From Gigaspora rosea (Eukaryota > Glomeromycota > Glomeromycetes > Diversisporales > Gigasporaceae): a DNA stretch of 64,000 bases. The DNA is taken from positions 134,561 to 198,560 of the forward strand of contig QKWP01000048.1 in assembly GCA_003550325.1 (NCBI GenBank). Reading direction: 5' to 3'. Shown in pieces: positions 45,873-57,178 of this stretch. The notes below the pieces were generated by a model. It was not told where the DNA came from and made no database searches. It saw nothing but the letters and a program-made list of their open reading frames with translations. A program made the translations under genes and the position numbers. Within the stretch, counting starts at the first letter, position 1. Every line of letters begins with the position of its first letter.

Positions 45873-47152
45873 CTCCTTGTTTACTCTTAAAATATTTAAA
45901 AATATATTTGAAATTAATTGAACACTATGTTTTGCTATTCTATACTTGAATATAATTATTCTAAATATTTCTTTAAAATTAAAATTTTAATTAAAAACCT
46001 TCTAACTATAAAAACTTACATATTTGCTACCCATATCTATATTCTACTTCAAAATGTTCCTATTGTTCAAATTCTGAATATACTCTAAACATACTTTTCT
46101 GTTTAAACAATAACAACAATATTTAACAATTTATAATTAGCATAATTACTAAAATATTTACTTTTCTTAAAATTACTACTATATCCCTAGCTACAATTTT
46201 CAATATTTTTCTTTAACTCATACTTATATATCTAGCCTATAATATAACCTTCACCTATACTATATTATTGGAATTTATTTTTTTAATATTTTTAAAAATG
46301 TCAAACTACTTACTACTAAACAAACAAATTATTTCTTACAACTTTGTCTAACAATTTCTTGAAATAGTTCCAAAACATTATTTGGTTTTCTTAAATATCT
46401 TTTAACACCAATAGGAACATGCTTGCTATATCATTACAAAAATAAAAAAAAGAAAATATTTCTTTCCAAGTACACTCTATGCAACAACTATATTATTATT
46501 AAATATATCTTATATAGATTTCTTTTTTTTTTATAGAAAATAGTTTTTACAAGGTTTTTTTGCTAACAAACTGTATACAATAATGTTATAGCATATGCCA
46601 GAGATCTTCTCCAATCTATTCTAGCTAGTCAATTAATTTGAAATAATTAACTAGAAAAATATGAAATGCTAAAGTCTGGAGCATAATAGTCATTCAAATA
46701 ATTTTTTATAGGATCACCTGTTATATTAGGCTGATTTGTGTTAATCTGTTTATATTTTTGAAATGCTAATTGGCTTAATATCACATGAGCAAAACCTGAT
46801 ACACACAAATTTTGGTCTATCTCCCCCAGTAAGTCCTCTACTACACTCTCAACAATTATAGTATATTTAAATAATAGGAAGTATAATATTATATTAGGTA
46901 CTTGTTTACAGTAATACAAATGTAGTTCTAAGATCTTTAAATATAAATTTATTATTATTTACTTAAAAAAGTTTCAACAATAGCATTTTTAAAAAATAAT
47001 TTATATATACTCTACTCTTAGACAACTATAATCAATTTATATAGTAAAATTTGGATTTAACTATATAGCAACTATTGTAATCATGGGTCAAAGATGTTTT
47101 AAGTTTTTTTAATATTATAAAAAATAAAATTTAATTGGTCAATAGTCTTAGA
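45873..47152. other. AT-rich gene-free stretch
   Basis: A 90-codon minus-strand frame (46647-46919) with an ATG is the only long frame. It contains IVESVVEDLLGEIDQNLCVSG, no family recognised, perhaps a decayed transposon remnant. Otherwise CpG-free low-complexity DNA. Confidence 0.4.
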
Positions 47153-48325
47153 AAGCTTCTATAAATAACGTTATATACCCCTATATAGTAGCTCTTGATT
47201 ACTCTAGACTATATAAAAAAAAATTTAAAATCTGTATATTTGTATATAAAATTTTACAAAAACTTGAATATCTTGTGATACAGTAATCTAATTTAGATAA
47301 TTTTGGTGCCATTCGATTCGTCTCTGTGAGACAAATCCAATGATTCAAAATCATGTTATTTTGATTACTGGATTACAAGATATTCACAAAAAACTATTAG
47401 TTATATAGTAATTTTATAAGAAAAGATATGTCCAATAGTATTTTGCCAATAACTCCTGATCAGGACCCCAAATAATCTATGTGAGATTATATTCGAGCAT
47501 CATAGTAATTTTTTTTGGTTAGCACTTATAAGCTATATTTTAAACATCAAATAGAACTTTTACCTGATTTTAACTTTTTCTAAAATACAACATTCTCTAA
47601 AAAAACAGAATTTTATTTTCTCTAAAAAAAAAAAAAACAGAATTACATTCTCTAAAAAAAAAAAGATCAAAATTACATTCTCTAAAAAAAAAACAAAAAA
47701 CAGAATTATAAAATTTGTTAAAAAAACAAAAAAAAATAAATAAAATTTTTTTAAGCCCATTTGATCTATTATCTGCTATACATTATAAATAAATGTAGTA
47801 TAAAATGTAAAAATAACTTTAAAAAAAACTGGTTTACCTATTTTATTGCAATTTTTGCATTTTTCCAATTTTTGTTTTTTTCAATTTTTTTACCCAGATT
47901 TTTTATTAGCATATTTCAAATATAAGATTTATAAAAATTATCCCATTAGTATTCTTTTAAATATATCTTTTTTGACCATTAACTGTTTTCAAATATAATC
48001 TTTTTATTCAATACCTACTTTTCAAATATAACCTTTTTTAAAAAAAGGGACTCTATTAGCAATTTTTTAAATATGAACACATATAGATAGTTTGGGGTTC
48101 TTTCTGATTTAGTAATTCAAATGAAATAAAATTGGTACCATTGACTTCTTTCACAGAGACAAACTAAATAGTACATACCAAAATTATTCAATTTGGAACA
48201 CTGGATTAGAATTTAGACAAATTTTTCTAAAAAAATTACATTATTTTTTTTACCCTCCTACTTATTAGAAAAAATGTTAGATTTTATCTAACCCCTCTCA
48301 TATAATGTTATTTATAGATGCCCCT
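47153..48325. mobile_element. Second copy of the CATCCATAAATAACG MITE, split by another element
   Basis: Left TCTATAAATAACGTTATATA and right ATAATGTTATTTATAGATGCC correspond to the ends of 39588-40115, and the interior aligns along its length. It is interrupted by 47462-48101. CpGs intact in the first copy are mostly TG or CA here. Confidence 0.85.
47462..48101. mobile_element. AGGACCCC-ended element with 8-bp TSD
   Basis: AGGACCCCAAATAATCTAT at the left and ATAGATAGTTTGGGGTTCT at the right are inverted. Flanks TCCTGATC (47454-47461) and TTCTGATT (48102-48109) match at 6 of 8, both mismatches C/T. The interior has a tandem repeat of about 28 bp (ACATTCTCTAAAAAAAA, 47580-47710); the minus-strand frame over it is low complexity. 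Confidence 0.8.
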
Positions 48326-48473
48326 TATTACTAGAAGGTTAGACCTATATAAATCCTAATTAGATGATTTATTGTACTTCTCTAAGTAAATCTTCAAATG
48401 TGATATTAAGTAAAGTTAATTAGAACATCAAAATGCACATATAGTTAGTATATTTTTAATTTTTCAAAAAATT

Positions 48474-48552
48474 TAACAATTCAAAAATAAGCTATTTATA
48501 TTTTTATGTAATTTTATGACCAAAAAAGGTAGCTTATTTTTAGAAATATATA
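48474..48552. mobile_element. Short member of the TA-flanked AAAAATAAGCTA family
   Basis: TTCAAAAATAAGCTATTT and GGTAGCTTATTTTTAGAAAT are inverted, about 80 bp in all, ending in ATATATAG before TA. Confidence 0.6.
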
Positions 48553-49674
48553 GTAGTTGCAGTTTTCAAATTTTATTATTCATATTATAAAACAGAACCT
48601 TGTATTAATAATTCTAAGAAATTGTTTTTGCTTATTTTGTAGACTTTATATATTTATTGTATCTTTTTTAGTATAGTAGACTTATAGAATTATTATAGAA
48701 TTATAATAAATAAAATCTATTTATTTAACTAATTAAACTTTAATTGCCAATTCGCCTAAGAAGGATAGAATTCTATATGCGCAAATTACTATTAAATTTA
48801 TATATATTATGAAATCTTCTTTTCCTCTATAGCTAAATATTTTTTTTATTATGCTAATATATTTTGACTTACTAAGTAAAAATGTAGAGAAGATGCTTTT
48901 ATATATAATATAATAAAATTATTAAAATTTATCAAGTAGATTATAAGATATTTAAAATTTAAAATTTGCAACTATATAAAATTTTTATATGTTTAGAGAA
49001 AAAAAAGATTTCATCACTATATAAAATACATAGTAATTTGCGCTATAGTAACTATAAAATAATAATAAGTTCTTATACGGATTGCTAATTAAACCTTACC
49101 CTAACTCTAATTATTTATAAAATTGCTTAATTTAAATTAAAATAACTAATTTTTATATATTATATTTTAGAACTGGGTGGAACCTGAGTTGTGAAATAGT
49201 AAAATCCACTTTGTAAATCAGGTTAGGATGAAATTTGCATTTTATTATGTTTTTTATTATATAAAAGCAAATTTTACCCTTATGTAATGATTATAGCAGA
49301 TTTCACTATTTCACAATTCAGGTTTTACTCTATCATTATATTTTCATTATAATTCTATATGTCCATCTATACTAAATATTAACCTATTTATTAGTAATTT
49401 ATACTAAAATTTTTAATTAAAGATCAGAAGTTAGTTGTTATAGTAAATTTTTTGTTTATTTGTATTTTTACATTTGTTGTATAATATAATTGTAATTTAT
49501 TGAATCTGGACCAAATTATAAGGTTGAAAGAGCAGGATTTCCTTAACATAAAGGTGCCCAATAAAGATAGATTAATAGTTCACCAACTAATGAAACTATT
49601 AACTGACTAGTTGGCTAATTTGATTAGCTTAGACTATCTTCTGTACTTACATAAATCAAAATTTAAATAATTAT
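48553..49674. other. AT-rich gene-free stretch
   Basis: Inverted pieces AACCTGAGTTGTGAAATAGT (49187) and GATTTCACTATTTCACAATTC (49299) enclose about 130 bp, so probably a small foldback element. Nothing coding. Confidence 0.5.
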
Positions 49675-49682
49675 GATTTATT

Positions 49683-50062
49683 TAGAGATCTGACTCAATA
49701 AATAATATATTTGAATATTCATTGAATATTCGAATATTCAAATATATAATTTTTTCACTAAATGAATATTTGAATATTTAAAATTTCACTGAATATATTC
49801 ATTGAATATTCATTGAATATATATATATATATATATAATTTTATAATTTCATTTTATTTTTTAATAAATTATTTGCAATTTTATTGGTTAATTTAAGTGA
49901 AATAGTTATATAATTTTTTAAAATTAAAATATATTTAATATTCAATGAATATTCAGTGAATATTCGAATATTCATTCAAAATGTTTGAATGAATATTCAA
50001 ATACTAAAAAATTAAATGAATGAATATTCAGATATTTATTTTTTGAATGAGTCAGTCCTCTA
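49683..50062. mobile_element. hAT-type MITE with TGAATATTC repeats (380 bp)
   Basis: Ends TAGAGATCTGACTCA and TGAGTCAGTCCTCTA are inverted with two mismatches, and GATTTATT is duplicated perfectly at 49675-49682 and 50063-50070. Both flanks inside the element are packed with TGAATATTC/GAATATTCA. Non-coding. Confidence 0.92.
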
Positions 50063-50070
50063 GATTTATT

Positions 50071-51005
50071 GCTTTTGTTATGTTCCAAACTAAGATAGAG
50101 ATCGATCTATTGCAAATAAAACCGGAAATTAATACATGTTTCTAAATAAGATAAGTTGAGAACATTCAGAAATCTTGTATAATTAAAGAAACCCTAGATT
50201 TATTCAAATTTTAGTTACAAAATATAAATTCAGGAATTGGCATTACTAGCTATTATTAGCCAGCTAGGCAAACTATCAGCCAACTAAGTGGCTAGCTTAA
50301 TCAGATTGAAACACTATTTTCTTCAAGTGCATTAGTAAAAAAAAATGGGAGGAAACAAGACCATAAAATTGAAATCACCAGGGCATTTATCAAACAAATA
50401 GACTCATGTGACAGAACTTATTTGAGAAACATAAAGTGCCTGGATTTAGGAATTAGTTTGTGCTGGTTGCATTTGATGGCTTGCTGATTGAGCAAGCTTC
50501 TACCAACTCCCAACAAGATATTAAAAAAAAAAATAATTCAAACAATACAGGCTTTAAAACTCAACAAAATTTGGCATCTAAAAAGATCAATGGACTAGAA
50601 CTGATTAATACATTAATAATCATATGCAATCTGCAGAACTGATCCAACATACATAATACTGCCCATTGAGCCTAATGGTAACACAGCTACAAAGCAGTGC
50701 AATTTCCAGCAGGTAATACACAAGTTATGGCTGTAGATTAGCGGATAGTCATCAGGCACATCCTATAGGCGCATATATATCTACCTAGCGACAGCCATCT
50801 TGACAAGGCATACACCATACTCCAACTTCTGCTAGGCGATCATATTACCAACTTTGGAAGTGTTCGCTAGTCAGAAGTGCAAAAAAAAAAATAAGGGTAA
50901 CAAGAATATGACGAAAATGGCAGAACTCACTCCTTAGGAACCTGCAATTTTCATAATTATACCTATTGAATATCAATATTACATAACATGTTCAAATTAA
51001 CGGCT
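50071..51005. other. Mixed repeat DNA at a composition boundary
   Basis: GAAACTATTAACTG-like text before the hAT MITE and GCTAGCTTAATCAGATTGAAAC here hint at a second split repeat. From about 50750 CpG becomes common. A 60-codon frame at 50460 is not recognisable. Confidence 0.4.
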
Positions 51006-51010
51006 GACAT

Positions 51011-52217
51011 GCATTACGCAGGCAGGAAACCACCGGTCATTCTAAGCCGCACAAACTCAATTAGGCTAGCTGCGCAGCGTGTGATGCTGTGCAGGACCAG
51101 TACGATCATTATTTTGGTTTGAGTTGTTAATTTTGAATTTACGTGTGCGTTATCTATTGTTTTCGGTTTTTATTATTTTGGTTATGTTTTAAATTTTTGT
51201 TTAATTTGGTATTGTTTTTGGGTTAGTGTTTGTTTTAGTTCCGGTGTATGATTTAATTCGCGTTTAATTGTTTTTTTTTTTTGCTGTTGGTTAAGTTTAT
51301 TGTTATGGCTGATGTTGTAGTTGGCTGATGTTGAAGTTCTGGGGTTCCGATTGGAAACTATAAGTTTTGTAGAATCCATATATATTCTATAAATATAAAA
51401 TCTCCATCTAAACCTTAGCCTAACTTTTAAGACAAAAGCGAAGAAAACTTCTAAAAAAAATTTTAAAATTTTATATCAAAATAGGACAAAGTTTTAGCAT
51501 CAGCTAATTTAAGATCAGCCCTTGACATTTATTATTGTATTTTATTGTTTTCATTTGTTTATTATATTTTTAGGTTTGTTGTTATTTTTGTTATTTTTTA
51601 GTAGTTGAATTTTAGATTTCGAAGCTTTTGTTTGTAAATTTGTTTTGGATTTGTTTGAGAATATTTATTTCATTTTTGTTTTTGTGTTTTTAGGGTTAAT
51701 TTTGTTTGTGTTTAGGGTGATTAGAGCAGGGATTGTAATTGATTTTTACTGACGTAAATTACTCAAATGACAATCATGTAATATTTTTAGTTGTTTAAAG
51801 TTGATTATAGTTCTTCGTAAATTAAAACGTTGTTAGATGTTATTTAATTTAAATTTTTATTTATGATAATTAACTAATTGTTTGATGAATGATTGTCATT
51901 TGCATTCTGGTTAAACGAACAGGATCGCACGCTTGTGATTCCTACTTATTTGGAAGCACACCAGCATATAATGCTGATACTGAGCTTTATTAGCTTGTTT
52001 TGGGTGATATACAGTATACATCAGTGTATTTGATGTATAATTGATTTAGCTATTTGTAGAGTCAGCCGGTGGTTTCCCACCCGCATACGCGGGCCGGCTG
52101 TTGACCCTGAATTTTGCAGTCAAGCTGTTGCTGCTTGAGATTGATCCCGGTGGTTTCCCTGCGTAATGCAGGCCGGCTGTAGACATGGATGGTTGCAAAA
52201 TGGGGATTCAGTGCAAG
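51011..52217. mobile_element. Candidate element bounded by inverted GCATTACGCAGG...CACCGG
   Basis: GCATTACGCAGGCAGGAAAC plus CACCGG (51011-51036) returns inverted at 52147-52169. The segment between is strongly strand-asymmetric (T/G-rich on the plus strand, 51110-51720) and has no long plus-strand frame. Two hairpins close the right end and a 26-bp tandem array follows, as in some non-LTR retroposon tails. Classification open. Confidence 0.45.
52066..52180 (+). other. Two structured GGTGGTTTCCC hairpins
   Basis: CCGGTGGTTTCCC is followed by CCCGC-ATAC-GCGGG and CCGGCTG in the first copy (52066-52100), and by CCTGC-GTAAT-GCAGG and CCGGCTG in the second (52147-52180). One stem pair differs as C-G versus T-A, which keeps the pairing. 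A third, inverted copy lies at 51006-51036. Confidence 0.7.
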
Positions 52218-52336
52218 TCATAATGATCATCGATCGATTATAGTCATAATGATCATCGATCGATTATAGGTCATAATGATCATCGATCGATTATAGTCAT
52301 AATGATCATCGAATATAGTCATAATGATCATCAAAT
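52218..52336. repeat. 26-bp tandem repeat (TCATAATGATCATCGATCGA)
   Basis: Five units beginning at 52218, 52244, 52271, 52297 and 52319; the last two are shortened. Each holds the palindromes TGATCA and ATCGAT. Confidence 0.92.
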
Positions 52337-53393
52337 ACATCATCATGATTACATTCATCGACACCTATTTTTACATTTGATTTATTTACATAATGTTTAG
52401 GAAACAATTAGTAAAGCTATTTCATACGTACGTATGTTCGAATTAAATCACGTTAACGTAATACATTCGTTTGTGAAATCTTACGTTAATCGAAATATTC
52501 GTTACAATATACACCCATACTTTCTCGCATGTAAGAATAAATACCGCTGTCGATATTATATACACAATCAAATAGAGACTTAACCCTTTTAAACAAACAA
52601 ACAGAAATCTCAATTCCCACCCAAAAGGTTCTCTTTCATAAGAGTTATTGGAGAGGTTGAATTTATTTATATTCACGTTACACATGCATATCATAAAAAT
52701 TTCACGGATGGAATGTCACATGATACATACATCAAAAAAAAAAAAAGAATCAAACCCATAATAACATTGAGCCCATAATTTGCTAACGAACTATCACCTA
52801 TAATCAAAGCGATGTGCAAACCAACATACTCAAATATACGACATTTATCAATTATAAATTTTGTACGCTACATACGAAAACATTTTTTGAATAACGTTCA
52901 AAGAAAAATGACGCAACTATTTCATCATAACGACATACCTAATATAATTACTCCATTCGTCATTAAAAAATTAACTTCCTTCCAATAACGGATAAACGAG
53001 AATCATAACGTTTACCAAAAAAGGATTCCAAGGAAATCAGCATAAGCGACATAGATAATGTTGATTCCAACCATCCCTATACACATTTCATGTTTCACAA
53101 GAAACGTGATCGTACTGGTATTGCTTACGGTGATCTCCCGGCGCAATATTATATTTGCTATTTCTGGGAGCATAGTTTCAATAACGCATAATTCGCAACT
53201 AATATAATCTGCAAAATCACGAAGATCTTTTCCTTTTTAACTTAAAAAAAAAAGTTTGACAGGTCACGAGCAAGACACAAAACTAATGAGTCAGCCGGCA
53301 CATGCCCAAACAATAATTTATAGGGCAATGATCAAAAGCAGATCACGGAAAAAAAATGCAAGGATCAGAAGCAGATCGCCGAAAAAGATGTGT
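52337..53393. other. Gene-free, CpG-bearing stretch before copy B
   Basis: Frames up to 83 codons (minus, 52443-52694) and 71 codons (plus, 53256-53471) show no domain. Contains CATACGTACGTATG at 52426. AGCAGATCACGGAAAAAAAATGC and AGCAGATCGCCGAAAAAGATG (53337-53390) are a short direct repeat just before the duplication starts. Confidence 0.5.
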
Positions 53394-54112
53394 CTAGAAC
53401 AAATGATATACGTACATACGTACAGTACGTTATTGAAACCCTTTTATGTAAAGGGACTGCAGGAAATTTAAAATCAATCTCCATACAGAGATAATGCATA
53501 AATTTTTTAACTATCAATCTCAATAGAATTTCTTAATAGCAGCACATTGCTTAAACTTTATCTGCTTTTGAAAATGACAAATTTGGCTTGCCTCCAATGA
53601 GTTTGCTAAAATTTATTCTATATAAAGTGACTGAGGCTTTTCATTCGTATTTATGTAAAAGTTACACAAGTTTATAGTAAATACTGTATACTTCTACTGG
53701 ACAAGATAAATTACTTAGTGTATATTAAGAACGTTTATATTCAAAGCGAAACTATATTAATCGATCGTTATCTGGTATTTTTATTAGAAAATTTCATCTC
53801 TTTTAAAATACAAGATTGTCTCAGTATTTATTATTATGCGGTTACACGCATTAGGCCATGCTATTAGACTTTTAATTAATTTTATGCATCACACAAATTA
53901 GCAATCACGTCGTGAAATCCCGAGGTCACAAATTGAACCGCGATAATACATAAGTTTTTATATAGTAAGCATAATTTAGTATCCGAACAAATAAAAATTT
54001 ATTTTTTTGTTACAAATTTATTTATTTTAATTTTATCTTTTTTCTTTTTTGATATACATATTGATAGTAAAGTCGTACCTACCCATTTTTTCCAGGCATT
54101 TTTGGAATATAG

Positions 54113-54222
54113 GAATACAGTTGGCTATTAAAAAAGTTCGCTATAAGTTATAAAATTACTATGTTTTCTTAAAAAACCATATCTCTTTTATAGCGAACTA
54201 CTATAAAATTCTAAACCTTATA
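54113..54222. repeat. Foldback with AGTTCGCTATAA arms
   Basis: AAGTTCGCTATAAG near 54137 and its inverse TTATAGCGAACT near 54200 form a hairpin in copy B only. CAGTTGGCTATT after a TA at the left suggests a mariner-type terminus, but the right end is unclear. Confidence 0.5.
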
Positions 54223-54319
54223 TCCAGAGTTAGTCAATATATAAAACATATATGCGGATTTGGTGAAAAGAACCTTTTTAATCAAACCGATTATCATTTA
54301 ATGTTTAATAATCATTATA

Positions 54320-55165
54320 ATAACTTATGATTATCTGATTTAGATTAAATATTAGCGGAGATGATAAAAAAAAGAGGTCCTGCAAGCATAGCAGAAGTTT
54401 TGATTGGCTAAAATTAGGGTAATTATGATTGGCGACGATCTTTTTTTATACAGTCAATTGAGTAAAAATCGTATGTCATATGAAAAATATTTCTTGTAAT
54501 ACAACTGGAGTTTTTGTATTTTACCTTTGGAATTTTTGTTTTTTAACCTGGGATGCAGTGGGATACAGTGGTTTTCAAAAACTAGATGAGAAGTGAAAGT
54601 TTTGGGCGATCTAAGCAATTAATAAGTTAAAGTTGCAAGATTTTGTCTCAACTAGTTCTACTTATTATCTAGAAATAAAAAGTACTGCGTATTTGGAACT
54701 AATATTTCAAACTCTATTTTTTTATTATATTTGGCCATGAGTAGTTTATAAATACAACGTTATATTGTAGCAGTGTTTAAAAATATTCGCGTATGTTATT
54801 ATCAGCAGATTGTGTCGCGAAACTTAGAGTATTTGTTGTAAAATAAATATATACTTATTGCGAAACAAATAATATTGTATACATTGTGAAATGTAAATAA
54901 GTTATTATTATTATATTGTAAGACACAATATGAGTCTTTAGAAAGTATTTGACTAATCTTTTGAAAGTTTCTTGAGTAATAAAATTCACAGCCGATAATT
55001 TATCCGGAGAATGATCTACAATTTTTTCGGGGTATTTTAACAACCAATCAAAATAAACTTCCACTATACTGGTCCAGTACTGGTCCTGTATAGAGAAACA
55101 AAAGGAAATTTAATTTGCTTATGTCTGGGGATACAACAGGGAATATAATCCAGGTATGACTGTAT
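54320..55165. other. Copy-B-specific insertion, unclassified
   Basis: The flanks align with copy A around 17255-17280, where this DNA is missing. The right end finishes CCAGGTATGACTGTA, the terminus of the mariner-type MITE family, but no matching left end was found, so it may be a truncated or composite insertion. A 69-codon minus-strand frame near 54855-55064 is not recognisable. Confidence 0.6.
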
Positions 55166-56100
55166 ATTAAATTAACTATAATAATTCAGCTATCTCTAAA
55201 TACTTAAATACTGTATATGAAATGTCAAATTATTAGCTTTAAGATTTATAAGCGCATCCTTTCCACACGTCAGAACTCGTTACACCGCAGCTTCATCATG
55301 ACCCACAATAACGTGGCGGCATTGGTTCACAGATATGGGAGTTAAGAAATAATTGTATTTCCAAGACTGGTACATTTCAATTGACTTTATTGTTATTATT
55401 CCATATTTTGTAAAAAAAAAATGCGCATCAAGAAAGTGTACATTTTACGGTTAAGAATTTTAAAAGTTGGTTATTGAAACCTAATATATACATTTATAAG
55501 AAGTGTACCTATGAAAAGTTAACTGTAAATAGGCAGGCATGAATTATTAGAATGTCCAGACTTATGAGATTTCATGAATTCATGGATTTATCATTGTTAA
55601 AACGATGAAAAATCCCTGAAATCGACCGCATAAGTTTGGACATTCGATGAATGCTAGTATCGCGCCTGAAGTTGACATCTAACTGAAGTGTAATTTCAGG
55701 TGCCTGAAGTTGCACTTGTTTCCTGAAATTAAACAATCACACGTTAGCTAAGTTATTTTATGCAAATGTAACCTCACACAATTTGTCAACTGTTTGAAAA
55801 TATTTAGCAAGTATAACAAATATGCAAATCAAATCCATGGTGTCAATCAGTATCGATGTATCAACAAAATTTCAATAATATATAATAGTTGAGAATGCAT
55901 AGCAAGTATTAATAATAAATTATTTATACGTTATAGAAATTGACTTGATAAAAATTATTTTATGAATATTATAAAAACCAATCTGTTTGAAATTGTAGAG
56001 ATTTAAAATTAGAGGTTGAAAACAACTTTCGTTATCAAAATTATGTAAGGATAAATAATGCATCCCTTCAGTGTTTGTACATGTGAATATAAAGAAAATA

Positions 56101-56240
56101 CAGTCATACCTGAATTATATCACCCTATTTTTTCCAGAGCATTTTTGGAGATATAACTAAATACATAAAACTTATAAAAACGTATAAAAAAAAAGAAATT
56201 TATCTTGTTTAAATCTGGGGATATAACCCAGGTATGACTG
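56101..56240. mobile_element. Tc1/mariner-type MITE, 140 bp
   Basis: Starts CAGTCATACCTGAATTATAT and ends with the inverted CAGGTATGACTG, flanked by TA on both sides (56099-56100, 56241-56242). The equivalent place in copy A (about 19430) is uninterrupted. Confidence 0.9.
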
Positions 56241-56335
56241 TAGCTAAATGGAACGTTCGCAAACTGAAAATGCAAAAGTTAAAAAAAATTAATGTTGATT
56301 TAAATAATGTAAAATATTACACATGTAAGTAGATA

Positions 56336-56522
56336 CGGTCATACCTGGGTTATATCCCCATTGGATTATATCCCAACTTTAGTTATATCCCAGATTTAAA
56401 CAAGATAAATTTCTTTTTTTTTTATATGTATTTATAAGTTTTATGTATTGAGTTATATCCCCACCTTAGTTATATTTCCAAAAATGCTCTGGAAAATGGG
56501 TGATATAACTCAGGTATGACTG
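56336..56522. mobile_element. Tc1/mariner-type MITE, 187 bp
   Basis: Starts CGGTCATACCTGGGTTATAT and ends inverted in CTCAGGTATGACTG, with TA at 56334-56335 and 56523-56524. Copy A reads AGATATATAACATTAC at the same point (near 19560), an empty site. Same family as 56101-56240, and a shared core (CCAGAGCATTTTTG) survives as a relic in copy A near 17124. Confidence 0.9.
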
Positions 56523-57178
56523 TATATAACTTTACAACTTTCTAATAAGCACCAACCTTAATATATGCTAGTTCAAAAGTATTTATTTCACTTATACTTT
56601 TTTTTTTATTTGGTCTGTATCACACATATAAGATTTTCTGTACGTACATACACGTATGTATGTACGTTGCTTCTTTAATGACTAATTAATTCGCGATCTC
56701 ATTGAACGTTTCACATGCAGCGCATATTTGTGTATTTCACCTACGTACGTACAGTACGTACGTACTAAACATTGATGCGTGACACAATATTATCGTGTAA
56801 GAATAAAGACCGTTCTTTTTATATCACATAGGGCTAAAATTTATTTGCGGTTCTAGATTTTATAGATTTTGAATTTTTAATCGATCAAAATATTGAATAT
56901 AATCGAGAACAATTATATTAATATTAATAATTTTGAGAGTACGATTTTTTTGTAGTACATATGTACATAAATACATTATGCAGATTATGTACTTATAAAA
57001 ACCAAAAATGACAAATTCCCGTTTGATTTATAAAAATATATAATTCTTATATTTGAATCTAAGTTATCGAATTTAATTAATTGACAAGTAAAAAGGTTTA
57101 TAAATACCTTAATTATTACTTATTTAAATGACTTATTAATTCACATTTCATAGTTTTTACGTTCATTTTTTAGCTTAT

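Larger units (their letters stand above)
53394..57178 (+). repeat. 5' flank of copy B within the segmental duplication
   Basis: Counterpart of 16033-20344. B-specific material is a foldback near 54113-54222, an insertion of about 850 bp (54320-55165), and two TA-flanked MITEs at 56101-56240 and 56336-56522. B lacks the hAT element of A; the junction near 55835-55850 reads straight through from CCATGGTGTCAATC to GTATCGATGTATC. Confidence 0.85.

Noticed and set aside
47560-47760. 66-codon minus-strand frame rich in Phe/Leu as a membrane protein.
   Set aside because: It is a translated run of CTCTAAAAAAAA tandem repeats.
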